DNA from: Rubrimonas cliftonensis
Lineage (GTDB): Bacteria; Pseudomonadota; Alphaproteobacteria; Rhodobacterales; Rhodobacteraceae
Assembly (NCBI RefSeq): GCF_900107585.1
Contig: NZ_FNQM01000002.1
Span: 310,001-374,000, forward strand
Length of the DNA stretch: 64,000 nucleotides
Direction: 5' to 3'
Under the pieces are notes generated by a model, which saw nothing but the letters and a program-made list of their open reading frames with translations, was not told the origin of the DNA and did no database searches. Both the position numbers and the translations under genes were made by a program. Shown here piece after piece: positions 45,320 to 53,405 of this stretch. How positions within the stretch are numbered: the first letter of the stretch is position 1; every line of letters begins with the position of its first letter.

Positions 45320-45504
45320 GGTCTCGACCTCCAGTTGTCCAGACATCATGGTAAGATTAACCGCAAAGCGTCAATAAAATGTTATAAACGCGTGAGCGCC
45401 CACGGATGCGCTCGTCCCCAGGCCATTGCCATGGCGCGGCCGGCGGGCATGACTGGGGCCTGTCAGCGGCGCAGGCCGCGCGCAGAAGCCGCCGGAGCCG
45501 CCCC

Positions 45505-46293
45505 ATGCCGAAGTTCGCCGCCAATCTGAGCATGATGTACGGAGAGTGGGACTTCCTCGACCGTTTCGCCGCCGCGGCGGAGGACGGTTTCGGCGCCGTC
45601 GAATACCTGTTTCCCTACGATCATCCCGCTGCGGAGCTGCGTCGGCGGCTCGACGACAACGGTCTCGTGCAGGCGCTCCACAATCTGCCGCCGGGCGACT
45701 GGGCGGCCGGCGAGCGCGGCGTCGCCATCTTCCCCGAGCGCGTGCCGGAGTTCCGCGAGAGCGTGGCGCGCGGCGCGGACTACGCCGCCGCGCTGGGGGC
45801 GCAGTCGGTCAACTGCCTCTGCGGCCTTGCGCCGGAGGGGGCGGACCGTGCGCGGCTCTCGGCGACGCTGGTGGAGAACCTGGCCTTCGCCGCCGGGCGC
45901 ATGGCGGCGGTCGGGGTGAAGCTGGTGGTCGAGCCGATCAACAGCCGCCGCGACATGCCCGGGTTCTTCCTCAACACCGTGGCGCAGGCGGCGGAGCTGC
46001 TGGACGCCGTCGGCGCCGACAACCTCTCCATCCAGTTCGATATCTACCACGAGCAGGTCATGGCCGGCGATCTGGCGCCGTCGCTCAAGACGCATCTGCC
46101 CCGCATCGGCCATGTGCAGGTCGCCGACACGCCGGGCCGGCACGAGCCGGGCACGGGGGAAATCAACTACGCCTTCCTGTTCGACTGGCTCGACCAGATC
46201 GGCTATCGCGGCTGGGTCGGGTGCGAGTACCGCCCGCGCGCCGGGACGCGCGCGGGCCTTGACTGGATCAGGCCCTGGCTCGGCGGGCGCTGA
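45505..46293 (+). CDS. Hydroxypyruvate isomerase-family TIM-barrel protein
   Basis: A 262-residue xylose isomerase-like TIM barrel of the Hyi/OtnI family. It starts KFAANLSMMYGEWDFLDRF. NCLCGLAPEG, LVVEPINSRRDMPGFFLNT (metal-ligand Glu), IQFDIYHEQVMAGD (ligands Asp/His), HVQVADTPGRHEPGTGEI and VGCEYRP (final Glu) are the metal and substrate residues. It interconverts hydroxypyruvate and tartronate semialdehyde, or the related 2-oxo-tetronate. Hydroxypyruvate isomerase fits a glyoxylate-using organism but is not proven by position. Confidence 0.88.
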   Translation: MPKFAANLSMMYGEWDFLDRFAAAAEDGFGAVEYLFPYDHPAAELRRRLDDNGLVQALHNLPPGDWAAGERGVAIFPERVPEFRESVARGADYAAALGAQSVNCLCGLAPEGADRARLSATLVENLAFAAGRMAAVGVKLVVEPINSRRDMPGFFLNTVAQAAELLDAVGADNLSIQFDIYHEQVMAGDLAPSLKTHLPRIGHVQVADTPGRHEPGTGEINYAFLFDWLDQIGYRGWVGCEYRPRAGTRAGLDWIRPWLGGR

Positions 46294-46299
46294 ACGGGC

Positions 46300-46995
46300 T
46301 CACGCGGCGATCTGCGCCTCGATTTCGCCCTTGACGCCGTCCGGCAGGCCCAGCGCGGCGGCGAGGCTGTCGAGATAGGCGCGCTCCATCGGGTGGTCGG
46401 CCCCGCAGACCAGCGCCGACATGGCGTAGATCTCGCGCGCGGCCTGCTCGCTGTCGGCCAGCGCCGCGATGGCCTGGGCGTCGATCGGCTTGTCGAGCTC
46501 GGCTGCGAGCGCGGCTCGGGCGTCCTCGCCCATCTCGCTCAGCCGTCCCTCGATGATGCCGCGCTCCTCTGCGCTGATGTGGCCGTCGGACTTCGCGGCC
46601 GCGACCATGGCGGCGAGCAGCGCGTGGGCGCGGGTCTCCGCGGCGGGGCCGTCGAGGTTGGTGATCGGCGCCTCGGGCCCCGAGATCCGCTCCGGCTGCG
46701 CCTCTGAGGCCGCCGCCGCGGAGTGCTTCACATAGGCGTCGTAGGCGAGCTTGCCGAGATAGCCGACGCCGCCGGCGAGCACGCCGGCCTTGGTGATCGA
46801 GCGCCCGCTCCTGGTGCCGAGCAGCAGCCCCAGCACCGCCGTCGCCGCCGCGCCGCCGAGGGCCGCGTTGCGCATCTGGCCGCGCGCCGCCGGGTCTTCC
46901 CCGACGCCGAGCTTCTGCGCCGCGGCGTCCTCGCCCTTGCCGTAGAGTTCCTGTCCCGAGGTCATGATCTGATTGAGCAGCGATCCGAAGTTCAT
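46300..46995 (-). CDS. DUF533/TerB-like protein with one membrane segment
   Basis: A 231-residue protein of the DUF533 (YebE) family. It has an N-terminal soluble part, a glycine-rich membrane segment (AALGGAAATAVLGLLLG, then GVLAGGVGYLGKLAYDAY), and a C-terminal TerB-like helical domain with AAKSDGHISAEERGIIEGRL. The ribosome site is AGGAGG, 6-7 bases before ATG 46995. Family members are inner-membrane proteins of unknown function, sometimes envelope-stress linked. Confidence 0.85.
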   Translation of the reverse strand: MNFGSLLNQIMTSGQELYGKGEDAAAQKLGVGEDPAARGQMRNAALGGAAATAVLGLLLGTRSGRSITKAGVLAGGVGYLGKLAYDAYVKHSAAAASEAQPERISGPEAPITNLDGPAAETRAHALLAAMVAAAKSDGHISAEERGIIEGRLSEMGEDARAALAAELDKPIDAQAIAALADSEQAAREIYAMSALVCGADHPMERAYLDSLAAALGLPDGVKGEIEAQIAA

Positions 46996-47125
46996 GGCTT
47001 GCCTCCTGTCATGCGCCGACGCGCGCCCCGTCGCAGGGCCGCTGACAGATAGGCGGGGAAACGGGCCGACGCGACCAGATTCGCTGCGCTGGCCCGCTTT
47101 CGCCCTGCGGCGCGGTCGCGCGCGG

Positions 47126-47857
47126 TCAGCCTGCGACGCGGTCGCGCGCGTCCAGCCAGTCGGGCAGGGCGGCGATCGAGGGGAGAATCGCATCGGCGAG
47201 CGGCGCCAGGTCGTCATGGCGGGCCGGGCCCGTCAGCACCCCGATCGCGAGGGCTCCGGCGGCGCGCGCGGCCCCGAGATCGTGCACGCTGTCGCCGATC
47301 ATCGCCACGGCGCGCGGCGCCACTCCGGCGGCGGCGGCGAAGGCGAGCACCATGTCAGGGGCCGGCTTCGGCGCATGGCCGCTGTCGTAGCCTGCGATGA
47401 AGGAGAAGCGGTCGAGCGCGCCGACCGCCGCAAGATGGTCGCGCGCCGCCGCCTCTCCGTCGTGGGTGGCGACGCCGAGCGCGAGGCCCCGCGCGAGCAG
47501 ACCGTCCAGCAGGCCCGGCAGGTCCGGCGCGGCGGGGGTGAGAGTCAGGCCCCCGGCCGCCGCGCTCGCGTCAAGCGCCAGCGCCTCCAGCCGCTTCGCG
47601 TCGAGCCCCTCGGTCATCGGCGCCCAGACATGCGCCAGCGCGTCGGCGGAGCCGGCCACGATCACCGACCCCGCCGCGAAGGCGCCGCTCTCGATGTCGA
47701 AACCGCAGGCGGCGCCGAGCGCGCGGCGCCGGTCCGGGTCGTCGGGGGCGAGACGCTCGATCAGCGCATGGGCCGCGCGCCGCCATGTCGCGGCGAAGTC
47801 GAACAGGGTGCCGTCCTTGTCGAACAGCACGGCGCGAATCTGCGCTCGCCCAGGCAT
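47126..47857 (-). CDS. HAD-superfamily hydrolase, phosphoglycolate-phosphatase-like
   Basis: A 243-residue HAD phosphatase. VLFDKDGTLFDF is motif I with the nucleophile Asp, LGVATHDGEAA motif II, HAPKPAPDMVLAF motif III (Lys), and MIGDSVHDLGAARAAG motif IV. The helical cap after motif I fits subfamily IA, which includes phosphoglycolate phosphatase. The DKDGT spelling rather than DLDGT occurs in other members too. Substrate is uncertain. Confidence 0.8.
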   Translation of the reverse strand: MPGRAQIRAVLFDKDGTLFDFAATWRRAAHALIERLAPDDPDRRRALGAACGFDIESGAFAAGSVIVAGSADALAHVWAPMTEGLDAKRLEALALDASAAAGGLTLTPAAPDLPGLLDGLLARGLALGVATHDGEAAARDHLAAVGALDRFSFIAGYDSGHAPKPAPDMVLAFAAAAGVAPRAVAMIGDSVHDLGAARAAGALAIGVLTGPARHDDLAPLADAILPSIAALPDWLDARDRVAG

Positions 47858-47931
47858 CGCTTGGTCCCCTATCGTCGCGTGGCGGCACCCTGACGCGGCG
47901 GCCTCGCCGCGGCAAGCAGGCCGTTGGCGGG

Positions 47932-47977
47932 CCAATCGAAATAATGGTCCACGATTGGTCTTGAGTCGTGTGCACGA
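47932..47977 (+). promoter_or_regulatory. Two inverted repeats upstream of the GntR gene, candidate operators
   Basis: CCAATCG (47932-47938) and CGATTGG (47952-47958) are perfect 7-bp arms, spaced 13. TCGTG (47966-47970) and CACGA (47973-47977) are perfect 5-bp arms, spaced 2. Both lie in the 138-base divergent gap, just before the GntR start at 47996. FCD-type GntR proteins usually bind such sites near their own gene. Assignment is inference. Confidence 0.4.
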
Positions 47978-47995
47978 ATCCGGCATGTTCGCGGC

Positions 47996-48712
47996 ATGAC
48001 CACGGCGAACCAAGCTCTCGACCGCCTGCGCGCAGCCATAGAGGATGGCGAGTACGGCGCGGGCGCGCGCCTGCCAGCCGAGCGCGCGCTGGCCGTCTCC
48101 CTCGGGCTCGGCCGAGGCACGCTGCGCAAGGCGCTCGCGGCGCTGGAGCGGGAGGGCCGCATCCGCCGTCGCGTGGGGGAGGGCACGTTCGTCGCCGACG
48201 GAGAGGCCGCGACGCTGCGCTTCGACGCCGCGCCGAGTCCGGCGGACGTGATGGAGGCGCGGCGGATGCTGGAGCCCGCCATCGCCCACGCCGCGGCCCT
48301 CCGCGCCAAGGCCCCCGAGGTCGCCGAGATAACGCGGCTTGCGAACCCCGAGGGCGACGGGGTCGACTGGCGCGGCTGGGAGGCGCGCGACATCGCCTTC
48401 CATGCCGCGCTCGCCGCCGCCAGCCGCAACCCGCTGCTCAGCGCGCTGCTCACGATGATGCACGAGATGCGCGAGCGGGAGGACTGGGGCCGCCTGCGCA
48501 GCCGGACGCTCACGCCCGAACTTCAGACCTCCCACGCCCGCCAGCACGCCGCGATCGCCGCGGCTGTGGCGGATCGCGACGCGCCAGGCGCCGCCGCGGC
48601 GATGCGCGCCCATCTCCTCGCCGTCGAGACCGATCTCGCCGGCGAAATCCAGAACGCCGATCCGGGCGAAGCCGCGCCCACCGACCTGCAAGGAGCCGAA
48701 GATGTCCGCTGA
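47996..48712 (+). CDS. GntR-family regulator, FadR/FCD subclass
   Basis: A 238-residue regulator. The winged helix is ALDRLRAAIEDGEYGAGARLP with AERALAVSLGLGRGTLRKAL as the recognition region and IRRRVGEGTFVAD as the wing. The C-terminal FCD domain (about residues 80-225) has RDIAFHAALAAASRNPLL and SHARQHAAIAAAVADRD, with the Asp/His ligands of the metal site. It overlaps the acyl-CoA synthetase gene by 11 bases, so it probably controls that operon in response to a carboxylic acid. Confidence 0.88.
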   Translation: MTTANQALDRLRAAIEDGEYGAGARLPAERALAVSLGLGRGTLRKALAALEREGRIRRRVGEGTFVADGEAATLRFDAAPSPADVMEARRMLEPAIAHAAALRAKAPEVAEITRLANPEGDGVDWRGWEARDIAFHAALAAASRNPLLSALLTMMHEMREREDWGRLRSRTLTPELQTSHARQHAAIAAAVADRDAPGAAAAMRAHLLAVETDLAGEIQNADPGEAAPTDLQGAEDVR

Positions 48713-50228
48713 AATCCTGAGCGCCGTCGAGCGCTTCGCCTCTCGCGGAAACGGGCCCGCCATCGGCGCTCCGGGCAGGCCGGACCTCGACTACCCCGCG
48801 CTCGCGGCCCAGATCGCCGCCGGCGCGCGTCAACTCGCCGGCCTCGGCGTCGCGCCGGGAGACGCGGTGGCGATCGTGCTGCCGAACGGGCCGGAAATGG
48901 CGACGGCGTTCCTCACCGTGGCGGCCTGCGCCACCGCGGCCCCGCTGAACCCCGCCTACACCGAGGACGAATACGCCTTCTACATGGAGGATCTGGACGC
49001 GAAGCTGCTGATCGTCGCCGCAGGGGTCGAGACGCCCGCCCGCGCCGCCGCGGCGCGACTCGGCGTCAGGATCGCCGAGCTTGCGCACGACGCGACCGAA
49101 CCCGCCGGCGCCTTCACGCTGGTCGACGCGCCCGGCGCCGCCGCGCGCCGCAACGGCCCCGACGACGTGGCGCTCGTGCTCCACACCTCCGGCACCACCT
49201 CGCGCCCGAAGATCGTGCCGCTGACCGCCGGCAACATCGAGGCCTCCGCCGGCCACATCGCGGCGGCGCTTCACCTCACCGGCGAGGACCGCTGCCTCAA
49301 CATCATGCCGCTGTTCCATATTCACGGGCTGATCGCGGCGGTCCTCTCCAGCGTCTCCGCGGGCGCCTATGTCTGCTGCTCTCCCGGCTTCAACGCGATG
49401 CGGGTGTTTGCCTGGATGCACGAGTCGCGGCCGAGCTGGTACACCGCCGTGCCCACCATGCACCAGGCGATCCTCTCCCGCGCCGGCCGCAACGCCGACG
49501 TGATCTCGCAGACGAAGCTGCGGCTGATCCGCTCGTCCTCCGCCTCGCTGCCGGCGCCGGTGTTCCACGAGCTGGAGAAGACCTTCGGCTGCCCGGTGAT
49601 CGAGAGCTACGGCATGACCGAGGCCGCGCACCAGATGGCCTCAAACCAGCTCCCGCCGGGCAAGCGCAAGCCGGGTTCGGTGGGCGCCGCCGCCGGGCCG
49701 GAAGTGTCGATCATGGGCGAGGACGGGTCGCTGCTGGCGCAGGGCGAGACCGGCGAGATCGTCATCCGCGGCCCCAACGTCACGCCCGGCTACCGCAACA
49801 ACCCCAAGGCCAACGCGGAGAACTGGACCAATGGCTGGTTCCGCACCGGCGACCAGGGCGTGATGGACGAGGACGGCTTCATCTCGATCAACGGCCGCCT
49901 GAAGGAGATCATCAACCGTGGCGGCGAGAAGGTCTCCCCGCGCGAGGTCGACGACGTGCTGATGGAGCACCCCGCCGTGGCGCAGGCCGTGGCCTTCGCC
50001 CTGCCGCACGAGAAGCTGGGCGAGGAGGTCGCCGCGGTGATCGTGCTGAAGGAAGGCGCCAGCGCCGAGGCGAAGGAGATCCGCGAATTCGCCGCGAAGT
50101 CGCTGGCGGCGTTCAAGGTGCCGCGCGAGATCATCTTCATGGACGAGATCCCCAAGGGCGCGACCGGCAAGCTCCAGCGCATCGGGCTGGCCGACAAGCT
50201 GGGGCTGACCAAGGCCGGCGCGGCGTAA
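48702..50228 (+). CDS. Oxalate-CoA-ligase-like acyl-CoA synthetase
   Basis: AMP-forming ligase of 508 residues. LVLHTSGTTSRPKIVPLTAGN is the ATP phosphate loop, NIMPLFHIHGLIAAVLSSV and SWYTAVPTMHQAIL the acyl pocket, and VIESYGMTEAAHQMASNQLP the A5 region. GWFRTGDQGVMDEDGF follows, and PKGATGKLQRIG carries the catalytic Lys. The FHIHGL, TAVPTMHQA and SSSASLP segments resemble Pcs60/AAE3 oxalyl-CoA synthetases. Oxalate is thus a plausible substrate; a medium-chain acid is the alternative. It is followed 12 bases later by a ketopantoate-reductase-like gene. Confidence 0.8.
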   Translation: MSAEILSAVERFASRGNGPAIGAPGRPDLDYPALAAQIAAGARQLAGLGVAPGDAVAIVLPNGPEMATAFLTVAACATAAPLNPAYTEDEYAFYMEDLDAKLLIVAAGVETPARAAAARLGVRIAELAHDATEPAGAFTLVDAPGAAARRNGPDDVALVLHTSGTTSRPKIVPLTAGNIEASAGHIAAALHLTGEDRCLNIMPLFHIHGLIAAVLSSVSAGAYVCCSPGFNAMRVFAWMHESRPSWYTAVPTMHQAILSRAGRNADVISQTKLRLIRSSSASLPAPVFHELEKTFGCPVIESYGMTEAAHQMASNQLPPGKRKPGSVGAAAGPEVSIMGEDGSLLAQGETGEIVIRGPNVTPGYRNNPKANAENWTNGWFRTGDQGVMDEDGFISINGRLKEIINRGGEKVSPREVDDVLMEHPAVAQAVAFALPHEKLGEEVAAVIVLKEGASAEAKEIREFAAKSLAAFKVPREIIFMDEIPKGATGKLQRIGLADKLGLTKAGAA

Positions 50229-50240
50229 GGGGGCCCTGCG

Positions 50241-51218
50241 ATGAAAGTGTGCATCTTCGGCGCCGGCGCCATCGGCGGCTATCTCGCAGTGCGGATGGCC
50301 AACGCCGGCGTCGACGTCTCGGTGGTGGCGCGCGGGCCCAACCTCGCCGCCATCAGGGAGCACGGGCTGCGCCTGCGCATCGACGGGCGGGAGGAGGTCG
50401 CGAAGGTCGCGGCCTCCGACAGCGCCGCCGATCTCGGCCCGCAGGACTACGTGTTCACCACGCTCAAGGCGCACTCGTTGCCGCCGGTGGTGGACAGGAT
50501 GGCGCCGCTGTTCGGGCCCGACACCGCCTTCGTGACCGCGATGAACGGCGTGCCCTACTGGTACTTCCACGGGCTCGCCGGGCAGGACTGGCGGACTGTC
50601 GAGGCGGTCGATCCGGGTGGGCGCGTGTCGCTGGCGATCCCGCCCGGACGCGCCATCGGCTGCGTCGTCTATCCCGCGACCGAGAGCCCCGAGCCGGGCG
50701 TCGTCGAGCACCATGACGGCGACCGCTTCACGCTCGGCGAGCCGGACGGCTCGAAGAGCGAGCGGGTGAACGCGCTTTCGAAGGCGATGATCGAGGCGGG
50801 CTTCAAGGCCCCGGTGCGGCCGCGCATCCGCGACGAGATCTGGGTGAAGCTCTGGGGCAACCTCGCCTTCAACCCGCTCTCCGCCCTCACGCATCAGACG
50901 CTGGACGTGCTCGCGACGCAGGACGACCTGCGCGGCGTGGCGCGCGCCATGATGCTGGAGGGCAAGGCTGTCGCGGAGGCGCTGGGCGTGAAGTTCTCCA
51001 TCGACGTCGACAAGCGCATCGCGGGGGCAGCGGAGGTGGGCGCGCACAAGACCTCGATGCTGCAGGACCTCGAGCGCGGGCGGCCGATGGAGATCGACGC
51101 GCTGCTGACCGGCGTGTGCGAGCTCGGCGCAGCGGCCGGCGTCGCGACGCCGACCCTCGATCTGGTGCTGGCGCTGGTGCGGGCCCGGGCGCGGGCGGCG
51201 GGCTGCTACGAGGGTTGA
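50241..51218 (+). CDS. Ketopantoate reductase family protein (PanE/ApbA)
   Basis: NADP-dependent 2-oxoacid reductase of 325 residues. VCIFGAGAIGGYLAVRMA is the Rossmann loop at the N-terminus, TLKAHSLPPVV the family Lys segment, and the catalytic Lys lies in DEIWVKLWGNLAFNPLSALT. The C-terminal domain has GAHKTSMLQDLERGRPMEID. It could be a biosynthetic PanE, but its place in a GntR/acyl-CoA-ligase operon suggests another 2-oxo acid. There is no other panE in the window. Confidence 0.82.
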   Translation: MKVCIFGAGAIGGYLAVRMANAGVDVSVVARGPNLAAIREHGLRLRIDGREEVAKVAASDSAADLGPQDYVFTTLKAHSLPPVVDRMAPLFGPDTAFVTAMNGVPYWYFHGLAGQDWRTVEAVDPGGRVSLAIPPGRAIGCVVYPATESPEPGVVEHHDGDRFTLGEPDGSKSERVNALSKAMIEAGFKAPVRPRIRDEIWVKLWGNLAFNPLSALTHQTLDVLATQDDLRGVARAMMLEGKAVAEALGVKFSIDVDKRIAGAAEVGAHKTSMLQDLERGRPMEIDALLTGVCELGAAAGVATPTLDLVLALVRARARAAGCYEG

Positions 51219-51235
51219 GAGGGGGCGGCGCCGCG

Positions 51236-52597
51236 TCAGCCCGGCGTGGCTGCGCAGTTGCGCTCCAGCTTGAGGCGGGCGGCGTCCGCCGCCCAACTCG
51301 ACTCGCCCAGCGTGTCCAATGCGTCGCCGATCGACGCGCAGAGGCGCGCGCCGTCGGCGGGCGGCGGCGCGTCGGTCCAGAAGCGCCGCGCTGCAGTCCA
51401 ATGGCCGACTTCCTCGAGGAAGGAAACGCCGAAGTAGTAGGCGGACGCCAGCGAGTCCGAGAACCCCTCTTCCAGACGGAACCCGCCGTCCTTGTCGAGC
51501 GTGTTCCGCAGGGACCACGCGATCATTTCAGGGATCTTGTCGCGCGCCCACGCCTGATCGGCTTCGCTGATGTGCGGCCAGCCAAAGCGCAGGATGCGCG
51601 CCACGTCATAGAGGTTGTGGTTGTTCCAGTTCATGCGCGCGCGCCAGCCATAGGGATATGTGGCCTCCTCGCGCGCCCTGAGCGTCTCGATTATCGCCGG
51701 CCACCGTTCGACGTCGCCCCGCGCATAGGCGACGATGTGATAGGTCATGCTGAGGTCGGCGGTCTTCACGATGCGATCACCGTCGAGATACCAGGCGCCC
51801 CACCAACCGGTTTCGTGATCCTGCGCGCCGGTGAGAAAGAACTTGAACGCCTCCGCGACCGCGCTGAGCCGCGTCGAGGTCGTCAGATCGACGGCTTCGA
51901 CCCATTTCGCGCTCAGATGCTGCTTGAAGACGCTCTGGCTGAGGGAGATCATAAGGCTGGCGAGTTCGCCGCGGTTGTCCACCCCGGTATGGGCGATGTC
52001 GGAGACCAGCAGCGACTGCATGCGATCGAGGAGCTTCTTGGGGGTGTCCAACTCCCTGAGCGAGGTGATGCGGTAGCGCGGCGCCCGGCCCTCGTCGACG
52101 AGCTTCTGGAGACCGGCCACGGTCGCGCCGATGCGCATGAAGTATTCTTCGTAGCACACCCCCCAATGTCCATCGACGGGCGACTGCGCGGCGGCGTAAT
52201 GCTGGTCGGGATCTTCAAGGCTGATCTCGATGCGGTCGAGCTTTTCGCCGAGACGACTCCAAAGCGCAGTATAGCGATACAGCCATTTGGCTTCGAGATA
52301 CATCTGCTGGGAACAGTGCAGGTCCTTGCCTTCGGCCTCCGCCTTCGCGAGCAGGTAGGCGACGGCGTTCATGCGGCGGCCGTACTCAAGGCGGTTCTCG
52401 GAATAGTTGCGATCGAACTGCTCGAACTGCCTCGTGATCATCGCCTGGTGTTCCCGCCCGGGGTCGACCTCCAGGCGCTCTCCCGAGGCGCTCGCCCCCT
52501 TGGCCGTCGTGATGATGGGCTCGCTCTGGTTGTCGGCGCCAGCCGGCCAGGCGACGCAGAGAGAGAGCGAAAACGCGATGGTCAGGCGCAGAAACAT
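51236..52597 (-). CDS. Unknown exported protein, mostly helical
   Basis: A 453-residue protein with a clear signal peptide (MFLRLTIAFSLSLCVAWPAGA). ATG at 52597 is favoured by GGGAG about 7 bases upstream. I do not recognise a family. The mature part is predominantly helical, with many Trp/Tyr-rich segments (HETGWWGAWYLDGDR, YPYGWRARMNWNNHNLYD, DGGFRLEEGFSDSL). This recalls alpha/alpha toroid glycan-active or lyase-like folds, but no catalytic signature is certain. Codon use is a little less GC-extreme than in the genes on either side. It is convergent with the PanE-like gene. Confidence 0.7.
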   Translation of the reverse strand: MFLRLTIAFSLSLCVAWPAGADNQSEPIITTAKGASASGERLEVDPGREHQAMITRQFEQFDRNYSENRLEYGRRMNAVAYLLAKAEAEGKDLHCSQQMYLEAKWLYRYTALWSRLGEKLDRIEISLEDPDQHYAAAQSPVDGHWGVCYEEYFMRIGATVAGLQKLVDEGRAPRYRITSLRELDTPKKLLDRMQSLLVSDIAHTGVDNRGELASLMISLSQSVFKQHLSAKWVEAVDLTTSTRLSAVAEAFKFFLTGAQDHETGWWGAWYLDGDRIVKTADLSMTYHIVAYARGDVERWPAIIETLRAREEATYPYGWRARMNWNNHNLYDVARILRFGWPHISEADQAWARDKIPEMIAWSLRNTLDKDGGFRLEEGFSDSLASAYYFGVSFLEEVGHWTAARRFWTDAPPPADGARLCASIGDALDTLGESSWAADAARLKLERNCAATPG

Positions 52598-52724
52598 CGA
52601 CAACTCCCGATTCGACCCATGCCCATCGTAGCGCGAACCGGCGCGGAAATGCGCCCTTTCGGCATGCCGCCGACGTGCTGCCGATGAGTGCGCCGGCGCG
52701 CGAGCGGCGCACTGCTTCGGCGGC

Positions 52725-53399
52725 TCAGGCGGACCAGAGCTGTGGCTGCAACGTGGCCGCGCCGACGAGGATCAGGCTCAGCGCCCAGACGATCGAGAGG
52801 TCGAACCAGCCGCGCCTGAGAAAGCTCAGGCCCAGCCACCCGTGGACCAGCAGCGCGACGGCGCCCCCCGCCGCGATCATCGCCGCCGCATGCGCCGCCG
52901 CCACCATGAGCGCGGCGCCGGCGGCGCCCGCCATCAGCGCGCCCGCCGCCTCGGGCCCGGCAGACCCCGCGGCGCAGAGACCGAGATAGGCCGGAAGCAG
53001 CATCAGCCCCGCGCCATGGGCGATCGCCACCGCGAAGGACCACAGCGCCAGCCGGCTCGGCGGAATTCGGGCCAGCGCCCTGGGGTGCCGCCGCCAGACC
53101 AGCAGCGCCGCGCCGGCGAGGATCAGCAGCGCCGAGGCGGCGAGCCGGATCTCCTCCTGATGCCGCGCCAGCGTCGCCAGCGCCGCGAAGGGCAGCAGCA
53201 TCGCCAGCATCGCCGCGAAATGCCCCAGCGCCAGCGGCCCGAGCGCGCGCAGCAGATGCGCGCGCCCGCGATGTCCCGCGCCGCCGTTCATCAGCCCGGC
53301 GGAGACCGCGAGCGGCCACCCCATCCCCGGGTTCAGCCCGTGATAGAGGCCGCTCCCAAGGACTGCGAGCCAGAGCAGCGCCGTGGATTGCTCGAACAC
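52725..53399 (-). CDS. Integral membrane protein next to the methanethiol oxidase gene
   Basis: A 224-residue protein with about six membrane helices. It starts ALLWLAVLGSGLYHGLNPGM, with the His/Asn-Pro loop and GHFAAMLAMLLPF and SFAVAIAHGAGLMLLPAYLG following. The GLYHGLNPG and AHGAG spacing recalls metal-transport or assembly proteins such as HupE/UreH-like families, but I would not name it. It lies 6 bases after the methanethiol oxidase gene, so a metal-supply or assembly role is possible. Confidence 0.7.
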   Translation of the reverse strand: MFEQSTALLWLAVLGSGLYHGLNPGMGWPLAVSAGLMNGGAGHRGRAHLLRALGPLALGHFAAMLAMLLPFAALATLARHQEEIRLAASALLILAGAALLVWRRHPRALARIPPSRLALWSFAVAIAHGAGLMLLPAYLGLCAAGSAGPEAAGALMAGAAGAALMVAAAHAAAMIAAGGAVALLVHGWLGLSFLRRGWFDLSIVWALSLILVGAATLQPQLWSA

Positions 53400-53405
53400 C
53401 GCCGC

